Part shown: in pieces, positions 18,558 through 28,118 of the stretch
Numbering within the stretch: the first letter of the stretch is position 1
How the letters are laid out: each line of letters starts with the position of its first letter
Origin: an uncultured Flavobacteriaceae bacterium
GTDB lineage: Bacteria > Bacteroidota > Bacteroidia > Flavobacteriales > Flavobacteriaceae
Reading direction: 5' to 3'
Assembly (NCBI GenBank): GCA_937136755.1
Contig: CAKZOR010000083.1
Span: 1-64,000 of the forward strand
Length of the DNA: 64,000 nucleotides
Translations under genes and position numbers: made by a program
Notes under the pieces: generated by a model
Told to the model about the DNA's origin: nothing
Seen by the model: only the letters and a program-made list of their open reading frames with translations
Databases searched by the model: none

Positions 18558-19994
18558 CTATTGATCCTTTTTAGTTTTAGATACTAATGGAGTTACCTCA
18601 TACAATGGTTTTCCAGCATCTCTTAATTTCTTATACTTTTCTCCAGAAGATTTCAATATAGTTTTCACTTCTGCCTGTGCAATTACCGGGAAGGTTCTGG
18701 CATACAAAAGGAATAAAACAAAGAAGAATCCAATGGTTCCTATAAAAATTCCAATATCTACAAAAGTAGGAGAGAACATGGTCCATGAAGAAGGCAAGTA
18801 ATCTCTGTGAAGAGAGGTTACTATAATTACAAAACGCTCAAACCACATACCAATATTTACTACAATAGAGATTCCAAAAGAGAACATGATAGAAGTTCTC
18901 AATCTTTTAGACCACATAAATTGTGGAGAGAAAACATTACAGGTCATCATAGCCCAGTACGCCCAAGCATAAGGCCCTGTAGCCCTATTTAAGAAAGCAT
19001 ACTGCTCATACTCTACTCCAGAGTACCATGCCATAAACAGCTCAGTAATGTAAGCACAGCCAACAATAGAACCCGTAATCATGATCACAATATTCATCAG
19101 CTCAATATGCTGAACCGTAATATAAGCTTCTAAGTTAGAGACCTTTCTCATAATAATAAGAAGCGTGTTTACCATCGCAAAACCAGAGAAAATAGCTCCT
19201 GCCACAAAGTAAGGAGGGAAAATCGTGGTATGCCATCCTGGGATGACCGAAGTAGCAAAGTCAAAAGATACAATCGTGTGAACAGAGAGTACTAATGGAG
19301 TTGCTAAACCAGCTAAGACCAATGAAACTTCTTCAAAACGCTGCCAATCTTTTGCACGACCGGACCATCCAAAACTCAATAAACTGTATATCTTTTTCTG
19401 AAATGGCTTTACTGCTCTATCACGAATCATTGCAAAATCTGGCAATAAACCTGTCCACCAGAATACCAATGAAACTGATAAATAAGTAGAAATCGCAAAT
19501 ACATCCCAAAGTAATGGAGAGTTAAAGTTCACCCACAAAGAACCAAATTGGTTAGGGATAGGCAGTACCCAATACGCTAACCATGGACGGCCCATGTGTA
19601 TAATTGGAAACAAACCAGCTTGTATCACTGAGAAAATAGTCATGGCCTCTGCAGAACGGTTAATAGCCATACGCCATTTCTGTCTAAAGAGTAATAACAC
19701 TGCTGAGATCAAGGTACCGGCATGGCCAATTCCTACCCACCAAACAAAGTTGGTAATATCCCAGGCCCAACCTACAGTCTTATTCAGACCCCAGGTTCCA
19801 ATCCCTGTAGAGACGGTGTATATAATACAACCCAATCCCCATAAAAATGCTACTAGAGCAATTGAAAATGCGATCCACCAATGTTTGTTTGCAGTACCCT
19901 CAACAGGAGCTACAATGTCTAAAGTTACATCGTGGTAACCTTTGTCTCCAACAACAAGTGGTTTTCGTATAGGTGCTTCGTAATGCGACGCCAT
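18558..19994 (-). CDS. actC: Alternative complex III subunit ActC (NrfD-like quinol-binding membrane subunit)
   Basis: Polytopic NrfD/PsrC-family subunit that carries the menaquinol-oxidising site next to the ActB iron-sulfur chain. The 478-residue protein has about ten membrane helices; recognisable stretches include VWWVGIGHAGTLISA (near 87-101) and IQAGLFPIIHMGRPW, which in the family contribute to the quinone pocket. It lies 34 bases after actB and 1 base before actD. Length and spacing are normal. Confidence 0.95.
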   Translation of the reverse strand: MASHYEAPIRKPLVVGDKGYHDVTLDIVAPVEGTANKHWWIAFSIALVAFLWGLGCIIYTVSTGIGTWGLNKTVGWAWDITNFVWWVGIGHAGTLISAVLLLFRQKWRMAINRSAEAMTIFSVIQAGLFPIIHMGRPWLAYWVLPIPNQFGSLWVNFNSPLLWDVFAISTYLSVSLVFWWTGLLPDFAMIRDRAVKPFQKKIYSLLSFGWSGRAKDWQRFEEVSLVLAGLATPLVLSVHTIVSFDFATSVIPGWHTTIFPPYFVAGAIFSGFAMVNTLLIIMRKVSNLEAYITVQHIELMNIVIMITGSIVGCAYITELFMAWYSGVEYEQYAFLNRATGPYAWAYWAMMTCNVFSPQFMWSKRLRTSIMFSFGISIVVNIGMWFERFVIIVTSLHRDYLPSSWTMFSPTFVDIGIFIGTIGFFFVLFLLYARTFPVIAQAEVKTILKSSGEKYKKLRDAGKPLYEVTPLVSKTKKDQ

Positions 19995-20028
19995 AATTTA
20001 TAGTATAGTTATGTTCCTTTATTGTGTG

Positions 20029-23000
20029 TTATGCTTCTGTTGTGTTACGTACTTTCACGTGATAGAATACATTAGGTTTAGTTCCAACGTGCTCTAATAA
20101 ATGATACATACGGTCACTTTCCTTGAGTTCAGATACTTTAGACTGCTTGTCATTCACGTCTCCGAATGCCATTGCACCGTTTCCACAAGCTGCAGAACAA
20201 GCGGTTTGGAATTCTCCGTCTTTAATTTCACGACCATCTCTCTTCGCGTCTAGAATAGTCTTTTGTGTTTTTTGAATACACATAGAACATTTTTCCATCA
20301 CGCCACGAGAACGAACATTTACATCTGGATTCACCACCATTTTACCCAGGTCGTTATTCATGTGATAGTCAAACTCGTCATTGTTATTGTACAAGAACCA
20401 GTTAAAACGTCTCACTTTATAAGGACAGTTATTGGCACAATAACGTGTTCCTACACAACGGTTATACGCCATATGGTTTTGACCTTGTCTAGAGTGCGAT
20501 GTTGCAGCTACAGGACAAACTGTCTCACATGGTGCATGGTTACAGTGTTGACACATTACAGGCTGGAAAGCCACTTGAGGATTGGCAGACGGATCTTCCA
20601 ATTCTCCAAAACCTCCTAGTGAACCATTGTCTCCAGTAAGTCCGTCAAAATTATCTTTCTTCTCATTATCTCCTTCAAAAGTATCTTCTGAAGAGTAATA
20701 TCTGTCAATACGCAACCAGTGCATATCTCTAGATTTTCTAATCTCCTCTTTACCTACTACAGGAACATTGTTCTCTGCATGACATGCAATCACACAAGCT
20801 CCACATCCAGTACAGGCATTTAGATCAATAGATAGGTTAAAATGATGCCCAATAGATCTGTCAAATGAATCCCATAAGTCTACAGAAGTAGCTTCTACTT
20901 CTTGGTGGTCTAAAGACACCATAGGTTGTGGATTCCAATATTTAGCGTCTTTAGTATTAAAGACCTCTAGGGTAGTTTCCTTAATAATGTCGCCACGGCC
21001 CATAAGGGTTTTATGCAACTGAACACAAGCAAACTCATGCATGCCAGCCTCTTTAGAAACCGAAACCTCCTGTGTTTTTGAAAAATCATTGTACAAAGCA
21101 AAAGCATTCACCCCTACCTGCATTTCTTCTTTTAAGCCTGTTGTCTTTCCATAGCCTAAGGCCAAACCAATAGTTCCTGGTGCCTGACCTGGCTGAATAA
21201 TCACGGGTACATTTGAAAGCGTAGTACCATTAACCGTTAGACTGATATAACTACCGTCTAAACCTCCATTGGCTACATTTTCATTCACAAGGCCTAAACT
21301 AGCCGCGTCTGCTTTGGAAACTGTAGCATAATTATCCCAAGAAACTCTGGTGATAGGATCTGGAAATTCTTGTAACCAGGGGTTGTTGGCCTCTTGACCA
21401 TCTCCCATACCTGTTTTAGCATACAACACCAACTCCATGGCAGGAGCAGTAGACGCTTTAAGCGCTTTTAACTGTGCAGAAGTGTCTTGAGCTGCAAGCA
21501 TTTGAGTTGCAACTGAAGTACCCACAAACACACCGTCATGAAGGGCCTTATTCCAAGCGGTACCTCCAAGAAGCTGAGCTTCCCAATGGGTCTTTATATA
21601 ATCGTAATAAGTACCTTCTATTCCAGCCCACTTCATTAATGCCGTCTGGAATTGTCTGGTGTCGAATAATTCTTTTATAGTAGGTTGCGTAAGGCTATAA
21701 TAACCTTTCTTAACTTCCACATCTCCCCAAGACTCTAAATAGTGAGACGCAGCTCCAACCCATTGAACAGATGCAGTTGTTTCATTAGGCATGGTAGAAA
21801 AAGCTACCGTAGTACCTACATTTGAAAGCGCAGATTTAAATTCAGCTGCATTAGGCAAGCTATACACAGGATTAACCCCGTCTACAACCAATAAGCCAAC
21901 TTGACCAGCAGCCATATCTGCAATTAAAGACTGTACCGCCTTATCGCTACCTTGACGCACATATCGAGGTGCTGCAATATCGAAGGCAACACTTTCTATA
22001 GAAGCATTTAGACGCAACACTAAAGATTGCGCTTCTACACTATCAATACCGGTCAATACTACCGCTTTATTACCAGCCTTAACAACCGCTTTAGCAGCTG
22101 ATTTAACGGCAGTCATTATATTTTCAGGAAGTGCTACAGAGGTAGCTCCTGTTGTTACAATTTCATATAGCGCAGCCAAAGCTTGCGCTTGCTGTGCTGA
22201 GTTAGAAGGCACTCTTTTATCTGCAGCAGCACCTGAAAGCGTCATATTAGACTCAAACTGGTAGTGTTGAGACATTTGGCGGGTGCTTGGAATTCTGCCT
22301 TTAGCATAACCTCCGTCAAAACCACCACCTTGCCAATCACCTAAGAAATCTGCACCAAAAGATACAATCACAGTGGCTTTTTCTAAATGGTAATCTGCCA
22401 AAGCCCTTTCACCTGTAACTGCTTCAAAAGCGTCCAGTGCAGCAGACTCAGAAATAGCGTCATAAACCACATGAGAAACCTGATCCTGACCTTGTACAAA
22501 TTCAGCCACTAATTTAGACATGCTTGGACTGGCATAAGTAGGGGTTAAAAAAACCACCTTTTTCCCACTAGTCTTGGCAGCATCTAGCGCAGTAGTAACC
22601 GCATTATCTAGATCCGACCAATCAGCAGGAGCTCCATTAAATGAAGGTCCTTGCAAACGAGCACTGTCGTATAATGACAACACAGAGGCTTGAACCCTTG
22701 CATTGGCCGTTCCTTTTACTTGAGCATCTTTATTATTCTCTACTTTAATAGGTCTTCCTTCTCTTGTTTTTACAAGAATAGAGGCAAAGTCATAACCATT
22801 TGCAATAGTTGTAGCATAAAAATTAGCTACACCAGGGATGATTTGCTCCGGCTGAACTACATAAGGGATAGACTTTATAACTGGACCCTCACAGGCAGCC
22901 AATGAAGCTGCTGCAGTACTAAATCCTACATACTTCAAGAAATCTCTTCTGTTAGTATTGGAAGTAGCTAGGGTTTGCTTGTCAGATAAAAATTCCCCAG

Positions 23001-23103
23001 TAGGGATTTGTTCTACAAACTCGTTTTGTTTTAGCGTCTCAATCATGGCGTCGTTAGCAGAAAGCTCTGCTTCACTCTTCCAGTATTTTTTGTTTGATGA
23101 CAT
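20029..23103 (-). CDS. actB: Alternative complex III iron-sulfur subunit ActB
   Basis: Periplasmic electron-transfer subunit related to molybdopterin oxidoreductases, in which the molybdopterin domain no longer binds a cofactor and a C-terminal ferredoxin-like domain carries the clusters. The 1024-residue protein has an internal twin-arginine motif, NRRDFLKYVG at 51-60, followed by a hydrophobic run ending LAAC (C71), after a roughly 50-residue N-terminal extension usual for Bacteroidota ActB. The iron-sulfur ligands are grouped as CTGCGACVIAC, CQHCNHAPCETVC, CVGTRYCANNC and CSMC...CSAAC near the C-terminus, consistent with three [4Fe-4S] and one [3Fe-4S] cluster described for ActB. It follows actA by 47 bases. 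Confidence 0.95.
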   Translation of the reverse strand: MSSNKKYWKSEAELSANDAMIETLKQNEFVEQIPTGEFLSDKQTLATSNTNRRDFLKYVGFSTAAASLAACEGPVIKSIPYVVQPEQIIPGVANFYATTIANGYDFASILVKTREGRPIKVENNKDAQVKGTANARVQASVLSLYDSARLQGPSFNGAPADWSDLDNAVTTALDAAKTSGKKVVFLTPTYASPSMSKLVAEFVQGQDQVSHVVYDAISESAALDAFEAVTGERALADYHLEKATVIVSFGADFLGDWQGGGFDGGYAKGRIPSTRQMSQHYQFESNMTLSGAAADKRVPSNSAQQAQALAALYEIVTTGATSVALPENIMTAVKSAAKAVVKAGNKAVVLTGIDSVEAQSLVLRLNASIESVAFDIAAPRYVRQGSDKAVQSLIADMAAGQVGLLVVDGVNPVYSLPNAAEFKSALSNVGTTVAFSTMPNETTASVQWVGAASHYLESWGDVEVKKGYYSLTQPTIKELFDTRQFQTALMKWAGIEGTYYDYIKTHWEAQLLGGTAWNKALHDGVFVGTSVATQMLAAQDTSAQLKALKASTAPAMELVLYAKTGMGDGQEANNPWLQEFPDPITRVSWDNYATVSKADAASLGLVNENVANGGLDGSYISLTVNGTTLSNVPVIIQPGQAPGTIGLALGYGKTTGLKEEMQVGVNAFALYNDFSKTQEVSVSKEAGMHEFACVQLHKTLMGRGDIIKETTLEVFNTKDAKYWNPQPMVSLDHQEVEATSVDLWDSFDRSIGHHFNLSIDLNACTGCGACVIACHAENNVPVVGKEEIRKSRDMHWLRIDRYYSSEDTFEGDNEKKDNFDGLTGDNGSLGGFGELEDPSANPQVAFQPVMCQHCNHAPCETVCPVAATSHSRQGQNHMAYNRCVGTRYCANNCPYKVRRFNWFLYNNNDEFDYHMNNDLGKMVVNPDVNVRSRGVMEKCSMCIQKTQKTILDAKRDGREIKDGEFQTACSAACGNGAMAFGDVNDKQSKVSELKESDRMYHLLEHVGTKPNVFYHVKVRNTTEA

Positions 23104-23150
23104 AATATTATCTCTGTAATTAGCTTCTTTTTTTTTCTAAATCTAAATTT

Positions 23151-24467
23151 CTAGTAGTGACACTTACCGCATTCTAAACCACCCATTTGAGCAGCCGTAA
23201 GTTTTTCTACACCGTACTTCTGAGAAAGTGCCTCGTGAATCTTGTCGTAATAAGCATTCCCTTCTACTTTCACATTGGTCTCTCTGTGACAATCAATACA
23301 CCACCCCATAGTCAGTGGACTATACTGATACATAATCTCCATTTCTTCTACTGGACCGTGACAAGTCTGACAAGCTACACCAGCCACAGAAACGTGCTGC
23401 GAGTGATTGAAATAAGCAAAATCTGGAAGGTTGTGGATTCTTACCCACTCTACAGGCTGGCTTTCACCAGTGTATTGTTGATTGTCCTCATCCCATCCAA
23501 CAGCTTTATACAATTTTTTAATCTCTTTGGTATAAAACTCATTAGTGTAACCATTCGCCAAATCTTCTTGAGAAGGACCTTCTGGATTACCCTTGTACTC
23601 ATAAATTGATTTATGGCAATTCATACACACATTCAAAGAAGGTATGCCTGAATGCTTAGATACTCTAGCAGACGAGTGACAGTAAGTACACTCAATCTTG
23701 TTGTCTCCAGCGTGAATTTTGTGAGAGTAGTGTATGGGCTGCACCGGAGCATAACCCTGATCTACACCCACCTGCATTAAAAATCCATACACATAGTAAG
23801 CACTAGAAAGCAATAAGATAATCACCGTAACCAAAACCAAAAATTGATTTTTAGCAAAAGCCAACCAAATTGGCATACGTACTTCTTTCTCTTTAGTTTC
23901 GTAAACAACACCATTGGCCTCTGCAATACTTCTCAGAGTTTTATTGACCAAGAAAAGCATCATTACCAACAAGCCAAACACCAACATTAAAGCACCAAGA
24001 ATCACTTCATTTGAAATTCCTGAGGCAGCTACTGGAGCCGCTACAGTGTTAACTGCAGCTGCAGCAGCTGGAGCGGGTGCAGGTGCGTCTGTATAAGCGA
24101 GAATATTGTCAATATCTTCGTTACTCAAAGTAGGAAAAGCAGTCATTGCTGCCTGATTGTACTCATTGTAAATGGCCAAAGCACGCTCGTCGCCTGCTTT
24201 AATTAAACTGTTGTTGTTTTTAATCCAAGCGTACAACCATTCTTTATCTCCCTCGTACTTAGCCGTAACTCCAGCAAGAGCAGGACCTGTCATTTTCCTA
24301 TTTAAGGCATGACATGCAGCACAGTTTTGATTGAATAATTGCTTCCCTTTAACAGGGTCACCAGCGGACTGGTCTTGAGCAGAAAGATTTTGAGGGATCA
24401 GTGTTAAAGCCACTAAAAACAACCCTAGGAATGAAGAAACGAGATTGCGGTATGTCACCTTTTTCAT
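23151..24467 (-). CDS. actA: Alternative complex III multiheme cytochrome c ActA, with N-terminal monoheme domain
   Basis: Multiheme cytochrome c anchored in the membrane; it takes electrons from ActB and hands them towards ActE. I chose the ATG at 24467 (438 residues), not the more distal in-frame start at 24569, because MKKVTYRNLV and a hydrophobic run ending LSAQ form a proper signal peptide and the likely promoter lies at 24556-24563. The protein has six CxxCH sites: CAACH at 49-53 in an N-terminal class I cytochrome domain, then, after an alanine/proline linker and two membrane helices, CTYCH, CMNCH, CQTCH, CIDCH and a C-terminal CGKCH. The five downstream sites match the pentaheme ActA core. 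First gene of the act-cta operon. Confidence 0.94.
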   Translation of the reverse strand: MKKVTYRNLVSSFLGLFLVALTLIPQNLSAQDQSAGDPVKGKQLFNQNCAACHALNRKMTGPALAGVTAKYEGDKEWLYAWIKNNNSLIKAGDERALAIYNEYNQAAMTAFPTLSNEDIDNILAYTDAPAPAPAAAAAVNTVAAPVAASGISNEVILGALMLVFGLLVMMLFLVNKTLRSIAEANGVVYETKEKEVRMPIWLAFAKNQFLVLVTVIILLLSSAYYVYGFLMQVGVDQGYAPVQPIHYSHKIHAGDNKIECTYCHSSARVSKHSGIPSLNVCMNCHKSIYEYKGNPEGPSQEDLANGYTNEFYTKEIKKLYKAVGWDEDNQQYTGESQPVEWVRIHNLPDFAYFNHSQHVSVAGVACQTCHGPVEEMEIMYQYSPLTMGWCIDCHRETNVKVEGNAYYDKIHEALSQKYGVEKLTAAQMGGLECGKCHY

Positions 24468-24555
24468 ATTATTAGATATTGTAATCTTCAGGTTTGGCAC
24501 GATTTTTACTGATATTAACGAAAAAAAGTAATCATCGGCACAATAAATTTGAGCA

Positions 24556-24563
24556 CAAAAATA
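24556..24563 (-). promoter_or_regulatory. Candidate -7 box for the act-cta operon
   Basis: The minus strand reads TATTTTTG (consensus TAnnTTTG), 88 bases before the ATG at 24467. A TTG lies upstream but at about 25 bases, slightly too far, so the -33 element is uncertain. Its position inside the longer possible actA reading frame favours the shorter start. Confidence 0.4.
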
Positions 24564-24663
24564 CGACATAGAACTTATTTTATTGAGCCAATTCTATGTA
24601 GATTTTACTAATTTATAAACATTCTAAATAACTATTTTTTTTTAGCTTTGATTTGTAATAAGT

Positions 24664-24671
24664 TACCTTTG
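24664..24671 (+). promoter_or_regulatory. Candidate -7 box for the SPOR-like gene
   Basis: Reads TACCTTTG, a full match to TAnnTTTG, 24 bases before the ATG at 24696. TTTG copies at 24647 and 24652 are too close to serve as a standard -33 element. Together with the box at 24556 this makes 24468-24695 a divergent promoter region. Confidence 0.4.
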
Positions 24672-24695
24672 AAAAACACTTTTTCGTGAAACAAA

Positions 24696-25097
24696 ATGAA
24701 ACACAAAGCCTTATATATCCTTCCACTCCTAGCTCTTTTTACTGGATTTTCTACAGCACAAGAAATACCCATTACAGTAGAAAAAGACAGCGTCATTTTA
24801 ACTGATTCTGAAAAACATGCAGCGCTTTTAGAGGCATTTATTAGCTACCAAAAAGGAAGGGGAGATTATCGCATTCAGATCTACTCAGGTCCACTAGAAC
24901 AAACAGAAGAACTTTTGAAAAATCTGGATGAAAGTTTTTCAGAATGGCCCAGGAGTATTGATTTTGAATCTCCTAGTTTTAGGCTGAGAATCGGGACTTT
25001 CAAAACGAGACTTGAAGCGGAGAGAAACCTTATTGCAGTGCGTAAAAAGTACCCTGCTGCCGTACTTTTAAAACCACAGATATTAAAAAACAACTAG
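24696..25097 (+). CDS. Small secreted SPOR-like protein
   Basis: Exported 133-residue protein with a signal peptide (residues 1 to about 21, ending FSTAQ). Residues about 57-128 look like a SPOR fold: YRIQIYSG at the first strand, then EQTEELLKNL, and a second half with FRLRIGTFKTRLEAERNL, a pattern of strand, helix, strand and R-x-G-x-F typical of SPOR repeats. SPOR domains bind denuded peptidoglycan glycan strands, often at division sites; that role is inferred from the family. There is no second domain. It is divergent from actA and convergent with infB, with a shared terminator at 25117-25150. Confidence 0.75.
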   Translation: MKHKALYILPLLALFTGFSTAQEIPITVEKDSVILTDSEKHAALLEAFISYQKGRGDYRIQIYSGPLEQTEELLKNLDESFSEWPRSIDFESPSFRLRIGTFKTRLEAERNLIAVRKKYPAAVLLKPQILKNN

Positions 25098-25116
25098 CGC
25101 TAATTTGAGTTGAGAC

Positions 25117-25150
25117 CAAAAAAAAGAGCCCTTAAAGGCTCTTTTTTTTA
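25117..25150. terminator. Bidirectional terminator between the SPOR-like gene and infB
   Basis: GAGCC, a six-base loop and GGCTC, flanked by A-runs on the left and a nine-T run on the right, so it can stop transcription from both sides. It lies 20 bases after the SPOR-like gene and 22 bases after the infB stop. Confidence 0.8.
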
Positions 25151-25171
25151 TGCGTGGGCCGTAAGGCCGTA

Positions 25172-28021
25172 TTATTTTAATTTCTTTTTAACCGCTACTT
25201 CTTGGAAGGCTTCTATAACGTCTAATTCTCTAATATCGTTGTAATTCTTCACCTGAAGCCCACAGTCATAGCCTTTGGCTACTTCTTTGGCGTCGTCTTT
25301 GAAACGTTTCAAAGAAGACAGTGTTCCGGTGTAAATAACGACACCATCTCTAATTAAACGAATGTTTGAATTCCTGAAGATTTTACCTGTTAGTACCATA
25401 CAACCTGCAATAGTACCCACCTTAGAAATTTTAAAGGTCTCTCTAATTTCAGCAGTACCGGTAATCTCTTCTTTCATCTCTGGAGACAACATACCCTCCA
25501 TGGCATCTTTGAGCTCATTAATAGCGTCGTAGATAATAGAGTACATTCTAATGTCAATTTCTTCCTTATCTGCTATAGACCTAGCATTCCCCATTGGGCG
25601 AACGTTAAATCCAATAATAATCGCATCTGAGGCAGAGGCCAATAAGACGTCGGACTCTGTGATAGGCCCTACCCCTTTGTGGATAATATTTACTTGTATC
25701 TCGTCTGTAGAAAGTTTTTGGAACGAATCTGTCAATGCCTCTACTGAACCATCCACATCTCCTTTTAAAATCACGTTTAACTCCTTGAAATCTCCCAGTG
25801 CAATACGCCTTCCTATTTCGTCTAAGGTAATGTGTCGCTGTGTTCTAACAGATTGCTCTCGCATTAATTGAGAACGCTTTGTCGCAATTTGCTTGGCTTC
25901 ACGTTCGTCTTCGAATACATTGAATTTATCTCCTGCTTGTGGCGCACCATCTAATCCCAATACAGAGATGGGTGTAGAAGGTCCAGCCTCCATAATATTT
26001 TGTCCGCGCTCATCTTGCATGGCTTTTACTTTTCCACTGCAAGTTCCCGCTAGTAAATAATCTCCAATTCTAAGGGTACCCGCCTGAACCAAAACAGTAG
26101 ACACATAACCCCTTCCTTTGTCTAGGAAAGCCTCTACTACTGTACCTACAGCACGTTTTTCAGGGTTGGCTTTTAATTCTAAAAGCTCTGCTTCTAGCAG
26201 GACTTTTTCTAAAAGTTCTTTAATACCCAATCCTGTTTTAGCAGAAATATCGTGGGATTGTATTTTACCTCCCCAGTCTTCTACCAATAAATTCATCTGT
26301 GCCAGTCCTTCTTTAATCTTATCTGGATTGGCAGCAGGTCTATCTATTTTATTAATCGCAAATACAATAGGCACACCAGCAGCTTGCGCATGGCTAATGG
26401 CCTCTTTTGTTTGCGGCATAATGTCGTCGTCGGCAGCTACTACAATAATAGCAATATCAGTCACTTGAGCACCACGAGCACGCATGGCCGTAAAGGCCTC
26501 GTGACCTGGTGTGTCTAAGAAAGCGATTTTCTGACCACCCTCTAAAGTTACCCCGTAGGCACCAAAATGCTGTGTAATTCCCCCACTCTCGCCGGCAATC
26601 ACATTTTCTTTTCTAATATAATCTAAGAGCGACGTTTTACCGTGATCTACGTGACCCATTACCGTTACTATTGGTGCTCTAGACACCAAATCTTCTGCAG
26701 TGTCTTCTACCTCAACAATAGCCTCTTCAATATCTGCAGTGACAAACTCTACTTGGTAACCGAATTCTTCTGCTACTATAGAAAGTGTTTCTGCGTCTAA
26801 ACGTTGGTTCATGGTAACCATGATCCCAAGAGACATACAGGCAGAGATAATCTGAGTGGTAGAAACATCCATCATGGTAGCTACTTCATTTGCCGTAACA
26901 AATTCAGTTACCTTGAGGATTTTGCTTTCTAATTCTTGCTGTTCTAGGTCTTTTTCTGTTTGCTCCCTGTGAGACTCACGTTTGTCTCTTCGGTACTTAG
27001 CCCCTTTTCCTTTTTTGGATTTCCCCTGTAATTTCTCTAGGGTTTCTCGTACTTGCTTTTGTACTTCCTCCTCTGTGGGCTCTACTTTTGGCGCAGCATT
27101 AAATCGTTGGCCCGCCGCAGCAGCTTTCCCTCTTGGTCCTGTCCCTCTCTGTCTTGGTGCGGCTGAAGCTCCAGCGCCAGGACCTCCAGAAGGAGATACT
27201 ATTCTTTTACGTCTTTTTTTATTGTCGTCATTGCTAGAAGAAGCAACAGGTTTTTTCTTGGGCTTATTGAACTGAGACAAATCTATTTTGTCTCCCATAA
27301 TTTTAGGCCCACTTAATTTCTTGTACTGTGTAGTAATAGATCCCGTAGGCTGCTCTGCTTCTGCCAATGGCTTAGCCACTGACGTTTCTTTTTTAGCCTC
27401 TTCAGACTTCTCTGACGCCTCTTTTTTAACCGACTCAGTTGTAGCGGCCACAGTAGCCTCTTTTTCAACAGTTTCTTTTAGTGGTGCTTCTTTTACTGGC
27501 GCTTTGGCTGCTGGCGCAGCCGATACTATTTTAAGTCCAGCTGCTTTTGGCGCAGCTGCCTTAATAACTTCTTGTTTTGGGGCTGCCTTGGACGCTGCTT
27601 CTTTAGGAGTAGCAGGCGTATCGTTTACAGCCTCTGGAGCAGGAATTTCTTTGGCAGTTGGAGCGTCTAAATCAATTTTACCTACCGTAGTTGGCCCACT
27701 AAGAGATCCTTTCGCTTTAACCACCTCGGCAGCTCTTGCTTCCTTAGCCAAACGCTTTTCTTCTTGCTCTTTTTCAAGTTCAATTCTAATAGCCTCCTTT
27801 TCTTTTCTCTTTTCTTCACCCACTTCCTTGGAAGCAACTTTCTTGCTCATATCCGTTTGGAACTGGTCTAAAAGAACCTGATGCACTTCTTCCGATATTT
27901 TAGTAGTAGGCCTTGCCTCAATAGCATGCCCATTAGCCGCTAGGTAGTCTACCGCTCTATCCAGTGAAATGTTTAATTCTCTTAGGACTTTATTAAGCCT
28001 AATGGTTGCATTCTCTGCCAT
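25172..28021 (-). CDS. infB: Translation initiation factor IF-2
   Basis: GTPase that brings initiator tRNA to the small ribosomal subunit. The 949-residue protein has an IF2N motif at the N-terminus (residues 1-55), a long low-complexity linker rich in A, K, E and P (about 60-340), a second IF2N-like region (about 366-420), then the GTPase domain with G1 GHVDHGKT at 456-463, DTPGHE and NKID, followed by the C-terminal domains II, III and IV. Length is in the range for Bacteroidota. Third gene of rimP-nusA-infB; the 97-base gap after nusA holds a small hairpin on the minus strand but no T-run. The translated linker generates long false ORFs on the other strand. Confidence 0.97.
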   Translation of the reverse strand: MAENATIRLNKVLRELNISLDRAVDYLAANGHAIEARPTTKISEEVHQVLLDQFQTDMSKKVASKEVGEEKRKEKEAIRIELEKEQEEKRLAKEARAAEVVKAKGSLSGPTTVGKIDLDAPTAKEIPAPEAVNDTPATPKEAASKAAPKQEVIKAAAPKAAGLKIVSAAPAAKAPVKEAPLKETVEKEATVAATTESVKKEASEKSEEAKKETSVAKPLAEAEQPTGSITTQYKKLSGPKIMGDKIDLSQFNKPKKKPVASSSNDDNKKRRKRIVSPSGGPGAGASAAPRQRGTGPRGKAAAAGQRFNAAPKVEPTEEEVQKQVRETLEKLQGKSKKGKGAKYRRDKRESHREQTEKDLEQQELESKILKVTEFVTANEVATMMDVSTTQIISACMSLGIMVTMNQRLDAETLSIVAEEFGYQVEFVTADIEEAIVEVEDTAEDLVSRAPIVTVMGHVDHGKTSLLDYIRKENVIAGESGGITQHFGAYGVTLEGGQKIAFLDTPGHEAFTAMRARGAQVTDIAIIVVAADDDIMPQTKEAISHAQAAGVPIVFAINKIDRPAANPDKIKEGLAQMNLLVEDWGGKIQSHDISAKTGLGIKELLEKVLLEAELLELKANPEKRAVGTVVEAFLDKGRGYVSTVLVQAGTLRIGDYLLAGTCSGKVKAMQDERGQNIMEAGPSTPISVLGLDGAPQAGDKFNVFEDEREAKQIATKRSQLMREQSVRTQRHITLDEIGRRIALGDFKELNVILKGDVDGSVEALTDSFQKLSTDEIQVNIIHKGVGPITESDVLLASASDAIIIGFNVRPMGNARSIADKEEIDIRMYSIIYDAINELKDAMEGMLSPEMKEEITGTAEIRETFKISKVGTIAGCMVLTGKIFRNSNIRLIRDGVVIYTGTLSSLKRFKDDAKEVAKGYDCGLQVKNYNDIRELDVIEAFQEVAVKKKLK

Positions 28022-28118
28022 AAAAAAAATTTGTGCTTACTAGTATTTTTCTGCTAATATAAATAATGAAATAGGTTCAAGGATGAAATCCTTTAATTAT
28101 TTGTGTATTACCTACTGC

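Noticed and set aside
24468-24569. A 34-codon N-terminal extension of actA starting at 24569
   Set aside because: It would put a non-signal sequence before a perfect signal peptide, and a promoter-like box (24556-24563) falls inside it; the start at 24467 is preferred.
27288-27881. A 197-codon plus-strand ORF opposite infB
   Set aside because: It is the mirror of the A/K/E-rich IF-2 linker, low in complexity and without any recognisable domain.
28022-28118. A small hairpin (AAGGAT-TTC-ATCCTT) between nusA and infB as a terminator
   Set aside because: There is no T-run after it and the operon order is conserved, so it is more likely a processing site or chance.
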